DNA from: Bacillota bacterium
GTDB taxonomy: Bacteria; Bacillota; Clostridia; Oscillospirales; Acutalibacteraceae
Assembly: GCA_023460155.1 (NCBI GenBank)
Contig: JAEWRF010000124.1
Location: forward strand, 1-13,119
Reading direction: 5' to 3'
DNA: 13,119 nucleotides
Below the pieces are notes generated by a model. That model ran no database searches and was not told the DNA's origin. It saw nothing but the letters and a program-made list of their open reading frames with translations. The position numbers and the translations under genes were made by a program. The number at the start of each line of letters is the position of its first letter. Positions within the stretch are counted from its first letter, which is position 1. Shown here piece by piece: positions 1 through 6,207 of this stretch.

Positions 1-434
1 ATCGCCGCAAGCGCCTTGCCGCCGGTCGCCAGCATCGGGTCGAGAACGAACGCATCTCTGCGGTCGATATCGTTCGGGAGCTTGCAGTAGTAGTCCACCG
101 GCTGCAGGGTCTTCGGGTCGCGGTACAGCCCAATGTGGCCGACCTTCGCCGCAGGAACGAGGGAAAGCACACCGTCCACCATGCCGAGGCCCGCGCGGAG
201 AATCGGCACAAAGGCGAGCTTCCTTCCGGCGATCACCTTTGTTTTGGCTGGGCCGACCGGTGTTTCAATCGATGTTTCCTCAAGCGGAAGGTCTCTTGTC
301 GCCTCATAGCAGAGCAGCATGGCGATCTCGCTGACCAGCTGGCGGAAATCCTTTGCGCCGGTCTCCTTGTCCCGCAGGTAGGTGAGCTTGTGTTGAATCA
401 GCGGGTGATTCATAATAAAAACCTGATTTTCCAT
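1..434 (-). CDS. upp: Uracil phosphoribosyltransferase (partial, C-terminus off the left edge)
   Basis: Cytosolic pyrimidine salvage enzyme that makes UMP and pyrophosphate from uracil and PRPP. The window holds the first 144 residues of a family usually about 209 long; the uracil-binding C-terminal third lies outside. The N-terminus (MENQVFIMNHPLIQHKLTYL) is typical of bacterial Upp, followed by PILRAGLGM at 77–85 and the PRPP-binding loop DPMLATGG at 132–139. The residue after the loop is Lys140, where the Upp proteins I recall (E. coli, Bacillus) have Ser. The ATG at 434 has an AAGGAG ribosome binding site at 443–448, eight bases upstream. It is the last visible gene of the fhs–tsaE–tsaB–rpiB–upp operon, 16 nt after rpiB, so it is probably co-transcribed. 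Identification is secure; whether the gene is intact beyond the edge cannot be seen. Confidence 0.96.
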   Translation of the reverse strand, partial: MENQVFIMNHPLIQHKLTYLRDKETGAKDFRQLVSEIAMLLCYEATRDLPLEETSIETPVGPAKTKVIAGRKLAFVPILRAGLGMVDGVLSLVPAAKVGHIGLYRDPKTLQPVDYYCKLPNDIDRRDAFVLDPMLATGGKALAA

Positions 435-442
435 TTCGGATT

Positions 443-448
443 CTCCTT
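443..448 (-). promoter_or_regulatory. Ribosome binding site of upp
   Basis: Read on the minus strand this is AAGGAG, eight bases before the ATG at 434. It fixes the upp start and lies in the 16-nt gap after rpiB. Confidence 0.75.
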
Positions 449-450
449 AT

Positions 451-894
451 TTATAGCTCTCCGCGTTCAATCGCGGCAATTTCGTCGATACGGCGCTGAT
501 GGCGGCCGCCCTCAAATGCGGTGCTGAGAAAAATCTTGGTAAATTCAACCGCCTGCTTTTCGTCGATCACGCGGCCCCCGAGGCAGAGAATGTTGGCGTC
601 GTTGTGGCGGCGGGTGAATTCCGTGCAGTATTCGTTCGCGCAGACAGCGGCACGGATGCCGTGCACCTTGTTTGCAGCGAGACTCATTCCGATGCCTGTT
701 CCGCAGCAGAGAATACCCTTTTCCGCTTTGCCCGCCATAATGGTATGGGCGACCTGCGCGGCGATGGGCGCGTAGTCGACGGAAGTTTCGTCAAACGTTC
801 CAAAGTCCTTGTATTCGATCTTTTCGGCGTCCAGATAGCTCCGGATCGCTTCTTTTAGTTGGTAACCGCCGTGATCTGCTCCTAAAGCAATCAT
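451..894 (-). CDS. rpiB: Ribose-5-phosphate isomerase B
   Basis: Interconverts ribose 5-phosphate and ribulose 5-phosphate in the non-oxidative pentose phosphate pathway (RpiB/LacAB family, cytosolic). The protein is 147 residues, normal for the family. It begins MIALGADHGG, the characteristic N-terminus with the substrate-binding Asp7-His8. It has the catalytic-cysteine motif CCGTGIG (Cys64, then S-L-A-A-N-K) and RRHNDAN with His97, and then LGGRVI. The reading frame stays open upstream to 1089, but the ATG at 894 is the true start: it matches the family N-terminus and has a GGAGGAG ribosome binding site at 905–911, ten bases before it. Its ATG overlaps the tsaB stop as ATGA, which suggests translational coupling. 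A ribose-phosphate isomerase beside upp fits supply of PRPP, though that link is inferred. Allose-6-phosphate isomerase activity is an alternative for some family members. Confidence 0.95.
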   Translation of the reverse strand: MIALGADHGGYQLKEAIRSYLDAEKIEYKDFGTFDETSVDYAPIAAQVAHTIMAGKAEKGILCCGTGIGMSLAANKVHGIRAAVCANEYCTEFTRRHNDANILCLGGRVIDEKQAVEFTKIFLSTAFEGGRHQRRIDEIAAIERGEL

Positions 895-1604
895 TTGTCT
901 GCAACTCCTCCGTTTTGTTTTTTCAGGGCCCGCTCCGCCTGTGCCGGACGCAGATAGACGGGCATCAGCGCGGCCGGCGAAACCGCCCGACCCTGCGCGT
1001 AAGCCTCGGCTGCGATTTCTGCCACCGCCGAAGCCCGCTGATAAAGCAGGGATTCGGGCGGCAGAACGGCTTCCGTCTGCGCGAACCACGGACTATTATA
1101 GCACAATTCGGCCCCGTCACCAACCACATAGATAGGCTTTTTGCAGTTTTTCAGTTCGGAAGCCAGATTTTCCATGGAAATCGCCCGGTCGGGCGTCAGG
1201 CGCTTCAAACTTCCGGAATCCGCCTCAAAAACGGCGTTGTAAACCTGCTGGCAGCGCGCGTCCATCGCGGCGCAGACCGTGCAGTTTAAATGGGCAAGGT
1301 TCCGTGCGATGGCCTCCAGCGTGGAAACCCCGACACAGGGTTTATCCTCCGGCATCGCAAGTCCTTTGATGCTTGCAATGCCGATCCGGATCCCGGTGAA
1401 GGAACCAGGACCTGCGGAAACGGCAAACAGGTCGATATCGCCCGGTTTCAACTGCGTCCGGCTGAGCAGGTCGCTTATCATCGGCATCAGAGTCTGGCTG
1501 TGCGTCAGCCGCGTGCGAATATAAAATTCCCCAAGCAGGGCACCGTCCTTCGTCAGCGCGGCCGAAGCCGAAACGGCGGAGGAATCGATCGCCAGTATAA
1601 TCAT
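891..1604 (-). CDS. tsaB: tRNA threonylcarbamoyladenosine biosynthesis protein TsaB
   Basis: Subunit of the complex that makes t6A at position 37 of ANN-decoding tRNAs. TsaB is a catalytically inactive ASKHA-fold paralogue that dimerises with TsaD. The 237-residue protein opens MIILAIDSSAVSASAAL, has the THSQTLMP segment near 34–41, the signature GPGSFTGIRIG at 65–75, and the DARCQQVYNAVF segment typical of the family. It ends with the P-x-YLRP motif seen near many TsaB C-termini. Its start at 1604 overlaps the tsaE stop as ATGA, with AGAGGA at 1615–1620 as ribosome binding site; its own stop overlaps rpiB in the same way. TsaE and TsaB side by side is the usual bacterial arrangement. tsaD and rimI, often found next, are not here. 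Confidence 0.95.
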   Translation of the reverse strand: MIILAIDSSAVSASAALTKDGALLGEFYIRTRLTHSQTLMPMISDLLSRTQLKPGDIDLFAVSAGPGSFTGIRIGIASIKGLAMPEDKPCVGVSTLEAIARNLAHLNCTVCAAMDARCQQVYNAVFEADSGSLKRLTPDRAISMENLASELKNCKKPIYVVGDGAELCYNSPWFAQTEAVLPPESLLYQRASAVAEIAAEAYAQGRAVSPAALMPVYLRPAQAERALKKQNGGVADK

Positions 1605-2029
1605 GGAAGCATAGTCCTCTCAAAAGTAAAAATCCGCTCGTTTTCTCCGGAACCGCGGCGAACCCAGATCTTTGCGGCGTTTTCGGGCAGAGCGTTCTCA
1701 ATGTTCTCGCTCCACTCGATCAAAAGTACGCCGCCGGATTCCAGATAGTCGAAAAAGCCGGTGGAGTAAAGGTCGTCCCAGTCCGTCACACGGTACATGT
1801 CAAAATGGTACATCGTCAGAGTACCCGTGTATTCGTGCACCAGGGCAAACGTTGGGCTCGAAACTTCCCCGGTGACGCCGAGCCCGCGGGCGAGGCCGCG
1901 CGCGAAAGCGGTTTTTCCCATGCCCATGCCGCCGAACAGGGCGAGCACTTCGCCTCCGCGCAGAGTCCGGCCGATTTTTTCGCCAAGCGCTTCGGTTTCC
2001 TCCGGGGAGGCGGTTGTAATTTCCTGCAT
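1601..2029 (-). CDS. tsaE: tRNA threonylcarbamoyladenosine biosynthesis ATPase TsaE
   Basis: P-loop ATPase that drives turnover of the TsaB–TsaD complex in t6A synthesis. From the start chosen here the protein is 142 residues. Visible motifs are the Walker A GGMGMGKT at 33–40, SPTF at 58–61, HFDMYR at 75–80 and IEWSE at 104–108, all in the family order. The Walker A reads GGMGMGKT rather than the more common GDLGAGKT; the essential G-K-T is kept. An in-frame ATG at 2065 would add 12 residues and overlap fhs by 32 nt. I prefer 2029 because it lies 4 nt after the fhs stop and places the S-x-E-E-T segment about ten residues from the N-terminus, as in Bacillus YdiB. Neither start has a clear Shine–Dalgarno, so translation may depend on coupling to fhs. 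Confidence 0.93.
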   Translation of the reverse strand: MQEITTASPEETEALGEKIGRTLRGGEVLALFGGMGMGKTAFARGLARGLGVTGEVSSPTFALVHEYTGTLTMYHFDMYRVTDWDDLYSTGFFDYLESGGVLLIEWSENIENALPENAAKIWVRRGSGENERIFTFERTMLP

Positions 2030-2033
2030 ACTT

Positions 2034-3701
2034 TTAAAACAGACCGGTGATTCTGCCGCTTTCATCCACGTCGATCAGCTCGGCGGCGGGGTGTTTGGGC
2101 AGGCCCGGCATGGTCAGAATGTCGCCGGCATACGCCACCACGAAGCCGGCGCCGTTATTGAGGCGGAGGTCCCGGATGGTGACGGAAAAGCCGGTGGGGC
2201 GTCCGAGCAGGGCGGGGTTGTCCGAAAGGGAATATTGCGTTTTTGCAATGCAGACCGGCAGGCTTCCGCCTCCGAGAGCTTCGATTTCAGCGAGCGCTTT
2301 CTGCGCTTTTCCGGCGTAAACTACGGAATCCGCGCCGTAGATATTCTTGCAGATGCTCTCGATTTTATCCGGAATCGAGGCTTTTGTATCATACAGGAAG
2401 CGGAAATCCGAAGGCCGTTCCACAGCGCTGCACACTTTTTCAGCCAGGTCGATTCCGCCCTTGCCGCCTTCCGCAAACACATCGGAGAGGGAGAACTCCG
2501 CGCCGTTTTCATGGCAGTAGTCCTCGATGATGCGCAGCTCAGCTTCCGAGTCGGTCAGGAAGCGATTGATTGCGACAATGACCGGTACGCCGTACTGCCG
2601 CATGTTTTTAATGTGGGCGCCGAGGTTGACGATTCCCTTTTTCAGGGCATCCGTGTTTTCCTTTGCCGTTTCCGCCTTCGGAACGCCTCCGTTGTATTTC
2701 AGGGCACGGGCCGTCGCCACGAGGACGATCGCGTCCGGGCGGATATCGGCAAGGCGGCATTTAATGTCGAGAAACTTTTCGGCGCCGAGGTCGGAGCCGA
2801 AGCCGGCCTCCGTGATGCAGTAGTCGGCAAGCTTCAGCCCGAGGCGCGTCGCGCGGACGGAGTTGCAGCCGTGCGCGATATTGGCGAACGGTCCGCCGTG
2901 CACGATGGCGGGGGTTCCCTCCAGGGTCTGCACAAGATTCGGATTGATTGCGTCCTTTAAAAGCGCAGCCATCGCGCCCTCCGCCTTCAGGTCGTGCGCA
3001 TAGACCGGCTTTCCGTCCCGGGTGTAGGCCACAAGAATTTTCCCAAGCCGGTTCTTTAAATCGCCAAGGTCGCGTGCGAGGCAGAAAATCGCCATTACCT
3101 CGGTGGCGACCGTGATGCAGAATCCGTCTTCGCGCGGGACGCCGTTTGCTTTCCCGCCGAGACCGGCCACGATGCTCCGCAACTCGCGGTCGTTCATGTC
3201 CATGCAGCGGGGAATGAGGATCCGGCGCGGATCGATATTCAGAAGATTTCCCTGCTGAATGTGGTTGTCCAGCAGCGCGCAGAGCAGGTTGTTGGCCGAG
3301 GTGATGGCGTGGAAGTCGCCCGTGAAATGAAGGTTGATGTCTTCCATCGGCACGACCTGAGCATATCCGCCTCCGGCCGCTCCGCCCTTGACGCCGAAAA
3401 CCGGCCCGAGCGACGGTTCGCGCAGGGCAATGATCGCCTTTTTCCCGATCTGCGCCATGGCTTCGCCGAGACCGATCGTGGTGGTGGTTTTGCCTTCTCC
3501 CGCCGGAGTTGGATTAATCGCCGTTACAAGGATCAGCTTCCCGTCTTTTTTGGAGGACAGCCTTTTGAATAAAGCGTCGTTCAGCTTTGCCTTAACCCTT
3601 CCGTACGGCTCCAGTTCCTCCTCCTGAATGCCGAGTCCGGCGGCAATGCCGGCAATGGGGTGCATTTTGGTTTGCTGCGCAATTTCAATATCCGATAGCA
3701 T
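2034..3701 (-). CDS. fhs: Formate–tetrahydrofolate ligase
   Basis: ATP-dependent ligation of formate to tetrahydrofolate giving 10-formyl-THF. This feeds purine and formyl-Met synthesis, serine interconversion, or the methyl branch of the Wood–Ljungdahl pathway in acetogens. The 555-residue length matches the family. Visible landmarks are an N-terminus MLSDIEIAQ with I-x-x-I-A-x-x-LGI, the nucleotide loop TPAGEGKTTTTIGL from residue 65, LREPSLGPVFGVKGGAAGGG near 93–112, and a C-terminal AGDILTMPGLPKHPAA. The ATG at 3701 has AGGAGA at 3708–3713, six bases upstream. It is the first gene of the minus-strand operon and sits 138 nt from the divergent SEDS gene. No other one-carbon gene (folD, metF, acs) is in the window, so acetogenesis cannot be inferred. 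Confidence 0.97.
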   Translation of the reverse strand: MLSDIEIAQQTKMHPIAGIAAGLGIQEEELEPYGRVKAKLNDALFKRLSSKKDGKLILVTAINPTPAGEGKTTTTIGLGEAMAQIGKKAIIALREPSLGPVFGVKGGAAGGGYAQVVPMEDINLHFTGDFHAITSANNLLCALLDNHIQQGNLLNIDPRRILIPRCMDMNDRELRSIVAGLGGKANGVPREDGFCITVATEVMAIFCLARDLGDLKNRLGKILVAYTRDGKPVYAHDLKAEGAMAALLKDAINPNLVQTLEGTPAIVHGGPFANIAHGCNSVRATRLGLKLADYCITEAGFGSDLGAEKFLDIKCRLADIRPDAIVLVATARALKYNGGVPKAETAKENTDALKKGIVNLGAHIKNMRQYGVPVIVAINRFLTDSEAELRIIEDYCHENGAEFSLSDVFAEGGKGGIDLAEKVCSAVERPSDFRFLYDTKASIPDKIESICKNIYGADSVVYAGKAQKALAEIEALGGGSLPVCIAKTQYSLSDNPALLGRPTGFSVTIRDLRLNNGAGFVVAYAGDILTMPGLPKHPAAELIDVDESGRITGLF

Positions 3702-3734
3702 TCTGATTCTCCTATGTTAAGATTCGGTAGTTTT

Positions 3735-3763
3735 ATTATAACACATTCTGACATTCTTCGGAA
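3735..3763 (-). promoter_or_regulatory. Predicted promoter of the fhs–tsaE–tsaB–rpiB–upp operon
   Basis: On the minus strand TGTTATAAT (3735–3743) is a perfect -10 hexamer with the upstream TG of an extended -10 element. Seventeen bases further upstream TTCCGA (3758–3763) is a poor -35, consistent with reliance on the extended -10. The expected start of transcription is near 3728, giving a leader of about 27 nt to the fhs ATG. Confidence 0.65.
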
Positions 3764-3789
3764 TACTGCCTTTGACTCCGAGGAACGGC

Positions 3790-3818
3790 TTGCAAGTACC
3801 GTCAATCCATTCTATAAT
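3790..3818 (+). promoter_or_regulatory. Predicted sigma-A-type promoter of the SEDS gene
   Basis: TTGCAA (3790–3795), a 17-base spacer and TATAAT (3813–3818). Transcription would start near 3825, only about 14 nt before the ATG at 3839, so the leader is hardly longer than the ribosome binding site AGAGGTG (3827–3833). The -35 lies in the 8-bp palindrome CTTGCAAG. Confidence 0.6.
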
Positions 3819-3838
3819 AGGCGGTAAGAGGTGAAGTC

Positions 3839-4996
3839 ATGCGCGCGCTGAAATCAATCGGGGGTTATCTGAAACGAACGGATAAATTTTACTGGCTGCT
3901 GTTGATGGCCATTTCCGCCTACAGTCTGCTGCTGCTGAAAACCATACCGGACAACAGCTATTTTACCACGCAGCTTATGGCGATCGTTATGGGGTATGTC
4001 GGAGCAGTCCTTTTTTCGTTGCCGGATTACCGCGAAATCTCCTCGTTCTGGTATGTGATCGCGGGGTTCTGCCTGTTTTTGATCGTGTATACGCAGTTTT
4101 TCGGCATTTCCGTCGTCAGCGGCGGCGGCATCGACGCGCGGGCGTGGATCAAACTGCCCGGCGGCCGCACATTCCAGACGGGCGAGCTCGTCAAGATCGG
4201 CTTTATGATTACGTTTTCCAAACATCTTTCCGCTCTGGAAGAGCGCGGCCTTTTGAAATCGCCGCTGCATGTAGTGCTGCTGGCGATTCATGCAATGATC
4301 CCGGTGGCTCTGCTGCACCTTCAGGGCGACGACGGAGCGGCCATCATTTTCTTCTGCATGTTCCTTGCCATGACCTTCTGCGCGGGAATTCAGTTCCGTT
4401 ATTTCGGGGTGCTGCTGGCCTTTGCCGGCGTCGCGCTGCCGCTTGCGTGGAAATATGTTCTTCAGCCCTACCAGAAAATACGCATGCAGGTGGTTTACCA
4501 GCTCGATTCCAATTCTCCGGACGCCGTAAAATACGGCTGGCAGCAGATTCAGGGGAGGCTGTCCATCGGGAGCGGTGGACTTTGGGGGCGCGGCCTGTTT
4601 CAGGAGCAGTCGCGTGTCAGCCAGGGAGTGGTTCCGATCCAGCAGAGCGATTTTATTTTTTCGGTCGCCGGGGAACAGCTTGGCTTCGTGGGCTGCACCG
4701 CAATTTTGTTTCTTCTTCTTATTTTCCTGTGGCGCACGATCCGCATTGCGCGGAAATCGAACGATCTGCTTGGAAGCGCCATCTGCATGGGCTTTTTCGG
4801 CATGATCGCGGCTCAGGCGGTCTTCAATCTCGGCATGTGTCTCGACCTGCTCCCGGTCATGGGCGTGACCCTGCCGTTCTTCAGCGCGGGCGGCTCTTCG
4901 GCGGCCTGCCTGTACTTCGGCTTCGGTTTGGTGCAGAACGTGCGGATGCACCCCACTTCCGCGGACAAGGTAACCACCCGGCATCTGAAGGGGTAA
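3839..4996 (+). CDS. SEDS-family (FtsW/RodA/SpoVE-like) peptidoglycan glycosyltransferase
   Basis: Multi-pass membrane protein of the family that polymerises lipid II together with a class B penicillin-binding protein. The 385 residues are hydrophobic, with about ten apparent membrane segments. Family landmarks: A-R-A-W-I-K-L at 100–106, ELVKI at 116–120, QQSDFIFSVAGEQLGF at 268–283, and the C-terminal NLGMCLDLLPVMGVTLPFFSAGGSS at 330–354 (x-GGSS is the SEDS hallmark). Asp271 in the S-D-F-I-F segment matches the proposed catalytic Asp of RodA. Two motifs are altered: the usual Q-P-S-E reads Q-T-G-E (113–116), and QPDLGTA reads QGDDGAA (162–168). No PBP or mre/min genes are adjacent. I cannot tell RodA, FtsW and SpoVE apart from this context; the short termini lean to RodA-like. 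Confidence 0.9.
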   Translation: MRALKSIGGYLKRTDKFYWLLLMAISAYSLLLLKTIPDNSYFTTQLMAIVMGYVGAVLFSLPDYREISSFWYVIAGFCLFLIVYTQFFGISVVSGGGIDARAWIKLPGGRTFQTGELVKIGFMITFSKHLSALEERGLLKSPLHVVLLAIHAMIPVALLHLQGDDGAAIIFFCMFLAMTFCAGIQFRYFGVLLAFAGVALPLAWKYVLQPYQKIRMQVVYQLDSNSPDAVKYGWQQIQGRLSIGSGGLWGRGLFQEQSRVSQGVVPIQQSDFIFSVAGEQLGFVGCTAILFLLLIFLWRTIRIARKSNDLLGSAICMGFFGMIAAQAVFNLGMCLDLLPVMGVTLPFFSAGGSSAACLYFGFGLVQNVRMHPTSADKVTTRHLKG

Positions 4997-5007
4997 ACGT
5001 TTTTGCT

Positions 5008-5205
5008 TTATTTTGTTTTCTTCTTCCGGGCTGCGCTGGCCGCCGCGTCTACAGACAAGGTTCCTTCCTCGTCGTTTACGGAAAGAACATCCCCAGCCTT
5101 GGCTCCTTTGGGCAGTTCGGACAGTTCAATGGCAAAAAATTTTTGGTTTTCGTCCTCGCAGATCGCGTAAATGCCTTCCAGACGGTCAATCGTCAGTGTT
5201 CTCAA
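5008..5205 (-). CDS. DUF3006-like small protein
   Basis: A 65-residue soluble protein beginning M-R-T-L-T-I-D-R-L-E-G-I-Y-A, followed by AELSEL-like acidic stretches and a P-K-G-A-K-A-G-D-V-L segment, with a lysine-rich tail. This pattern (ID-R-x-E-G … vP/LP … G-D-V-l) resembles the DUF3006 family, small proteins of unknown function often encoded beside ComEC-like metallo-hydrolases, as here. The start is a TTG at 5205 with AGGGGG at 5214–5219, eight bases upstream; no ATG or GTG lies near the conserved N-terminus, and the open frame extending to 5403 overlaps the upstream gene and looks unlike the family. It is the last gene of the tepA operon, 53 nt after the hydrolase. Its stop is 11 nt from the stop of the convergent SEDS gene. 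Function unknown. Confidence 0.8.
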   Translation of the reverse strand: MRTLTIDRLEGIYAICEDENQKFFAIELSELPKGAKAGDVLSVNDEEGTLSVDAAASAARKKKTK

Positions 5206-5213
5206 TGGAGAAT

Positions 5214-5219
5214 CCCCCT
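5214..5219 (-). promoter_or_regulatory. Ribosome binding site that selects the TTG start of the DUF3006-like gene
   Basis: AGGGGG on the minus strand, eight bases before TTG 5205. It is the main evidence for the non-ATG start. Confidence 0.65.
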
Positions 5220-5234
5220 TATATTTTGTTTTCT

Positions 5235-5260
5235 CCCCGGCGTTTTGCCGGGGCTTTTTT
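5235..5260 (+). terminator. Rho-independent terminator, plus-strand orientation
   Basis: A perfect 7-bp GC stem (CCCCGGC at 5235–5241, GCCGGGG at 5247–5253) closes a GTTTT loop and is followed by CTTTTTT. Only the plus orientation has the T tract; read on the minus strand the stem is followed by A-rich sequence. It would end the SEDS transcript started near 3825, but only after it has crossed the whole DUF3006-like gene in antisense. The T tract touches the stop codon of the hydrolase gene. Confidence 0.8.
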
Positions 5261-6188
5261 ATGATTTCTGCGTTACAACCGAAAGCTTGGTGCCGTCGGT
5301 CAGAAAGATCAGCGTACCGCTCACGTCCGTGCGGTAAATTTTTGTCCCCGCGTCGAACAGACGGTTCAGCACGTCGGAGTTCGGGAGCTTGTTCCTGTCC
5401 CACGCGGTGGAAATTGCGGCGTATTTCGGTTTCACGGCGTCCAGAAATTTCTGCGAGGTGGCCGTGCGGCTTCCATGGTGCCCGACTTTAAGAACATCGG
5501 CGGAGAGATCCTCTCCGGAGGCGAGCAGGTCGCTTTCCTCTTCTTTCTCCGCGTCTCCCACCAAAAGGAAGCGGACGCTTCCGCAGGAAACGCGCAGAAC
5601 AATGGAATTATTGTTGGTGCTGTTTCCTTCCCGCAGAGGCCCGAGCACCCGGATTTTCATTCGGCCTACGGCAAATTCGGTCCCCGGCTTCGGAGTTTCG
5701 GCATGCAGTCCCTTCCACGCGAGCGCCTGCTGCGTATTTCGGTACGCTTCGTCGGAGGGCACCAGCGCCGCCGGAATTTCCGGGGCGAGGTAATGGTCAA
5801 TCGGAAACGCGTCTATTACATATTTTAATCCGCCGACGTGGTCTTCATCCGGGTGGGTGTTGACAACATACTCCAGTTTGGAAGCGCCGCGCCGTTGTAA
5901 ATAGGAAACTACTTCCTCGCCCCGGTCGGGAGTTCCGCCGTCTACCAAAAGGAAGGAATTTCCTGACTCCAGAAGAAGGCTGTCCGCCTTTCCGACATCC
6001 AGCACATGCACGGAAAACGGGGAGGAATCCGCGCAGTCCGAGAAATCGCCCAGACCGCAGAAGTCATAAACACGGTGCCAGACCGTTTCGGCAGGTGCAG
6101 GCAGCAGCCGGACGGCGAGCCCCAGCAAAACAAGGGCGGCAAAGACCGCGAGATACGTCCGGCTTTTCAGGCTTTTCCGTTCCGCCAT
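5259..6188 (-). CDS. Membrane-anchored or exported metallo-beta-lactamase-fold hydrolase (ComEC/Rec2-like domain)
   Basis: A 309-residue protein with one hydrophobic N-terminal segment (about 11–30) after basic residues. This suggests a signal peptide or membrane anchor with the enzyme outside. The rest is a metallo-beta-lactamase fold of the ComEC type: HVLDVGKADSLLL at 61–73 (usually VGQGDS or VGQADS), NTHPDEDHVGG at 110–120 carrying the H-x-x-x-D-H metal ligands (His112, Asp116, His117), VGDAEKEEE from 210 and LKVGHHGS at 233–240. Near the end K-L-P-N-S-D-V-L occupies the place of the common H-P-H-x-x-V. There are no ComEC channel helices, so it is a free-standing domain, possibly a nuclease or phosphodiesterase; the substrate is unknown. 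The start at 6188 lies 19 nt after ftsK, with AGGAAGG as a distant ribosome binding site. The DUF3006-like gene follows. Confidence 0.88.
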   Translation of the reverse strand: MAERKSLKSRTYLAVFAALVLLGLAVRLLPAPAETVWHRVYDFCGLGDFSDCADSSPFSVHVLDVGKADSLLLESGNSFLLVDGGTPDRGEEVVSYLQRRGASKLEYVVNTHPDEDHVGGLKYVIDAFPIDHYLAPEIPAALVPSDEAYRNTQQALAWKGLHAETPKPGTEFAVGRMKIRVLGPLREGNSTNNNSIVLRVSCGSVRFLLVGDAEKEEESDLLASGEDLSADVLKVGHHGSRTATSQKFLDAVKPKYAAISTAWDRNKLPNSDVLNRLFDAGTKIYRTDVSGTLIFLTDGTKLSVVTQKS

Positions 6189-6207
6189 GCAAAGACCGCC
6201 GCCTTCC

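Noticed and set aside
895..1089. Upstream extension of the rpiB reading frame
   Set aside because: The extra 65 residues overlap tsaB and do not resemble RpiB; the ATG at 894 has a strong ribosome binding site and gives the family N-terminus.
3772..3805. TTGAC (3772–3776) and GTCAA (3801–3805) flanking the SEDS -35, the same arms as the aconitase palindrome
   Set aside because: The 24-base separation and 5-base arms are easily found by chance; not enough to call a shared operator.
3702..3838. A Rex operator in the fhs/SEDS intergenic region (TGTTAA near 3715)
   Set aside because: Only one half-site is present; the expected inverted TTAACA partner is missing at the right spacing.
3854..4984. 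A 376-codon open frame antisense to the SEDS gene
   Set aside because: The same shadow effect; the plus frame is a clear membrane protein with its own promoter and ribosome binding site.
4997..5007. Terminator at the SEDS/DUF3006 junction around the AAACGTTT palindrome
   Set aside because: The stem would be only four AT-rich base pairs with no loop; T-rich sequence follows but no stable hairpin.
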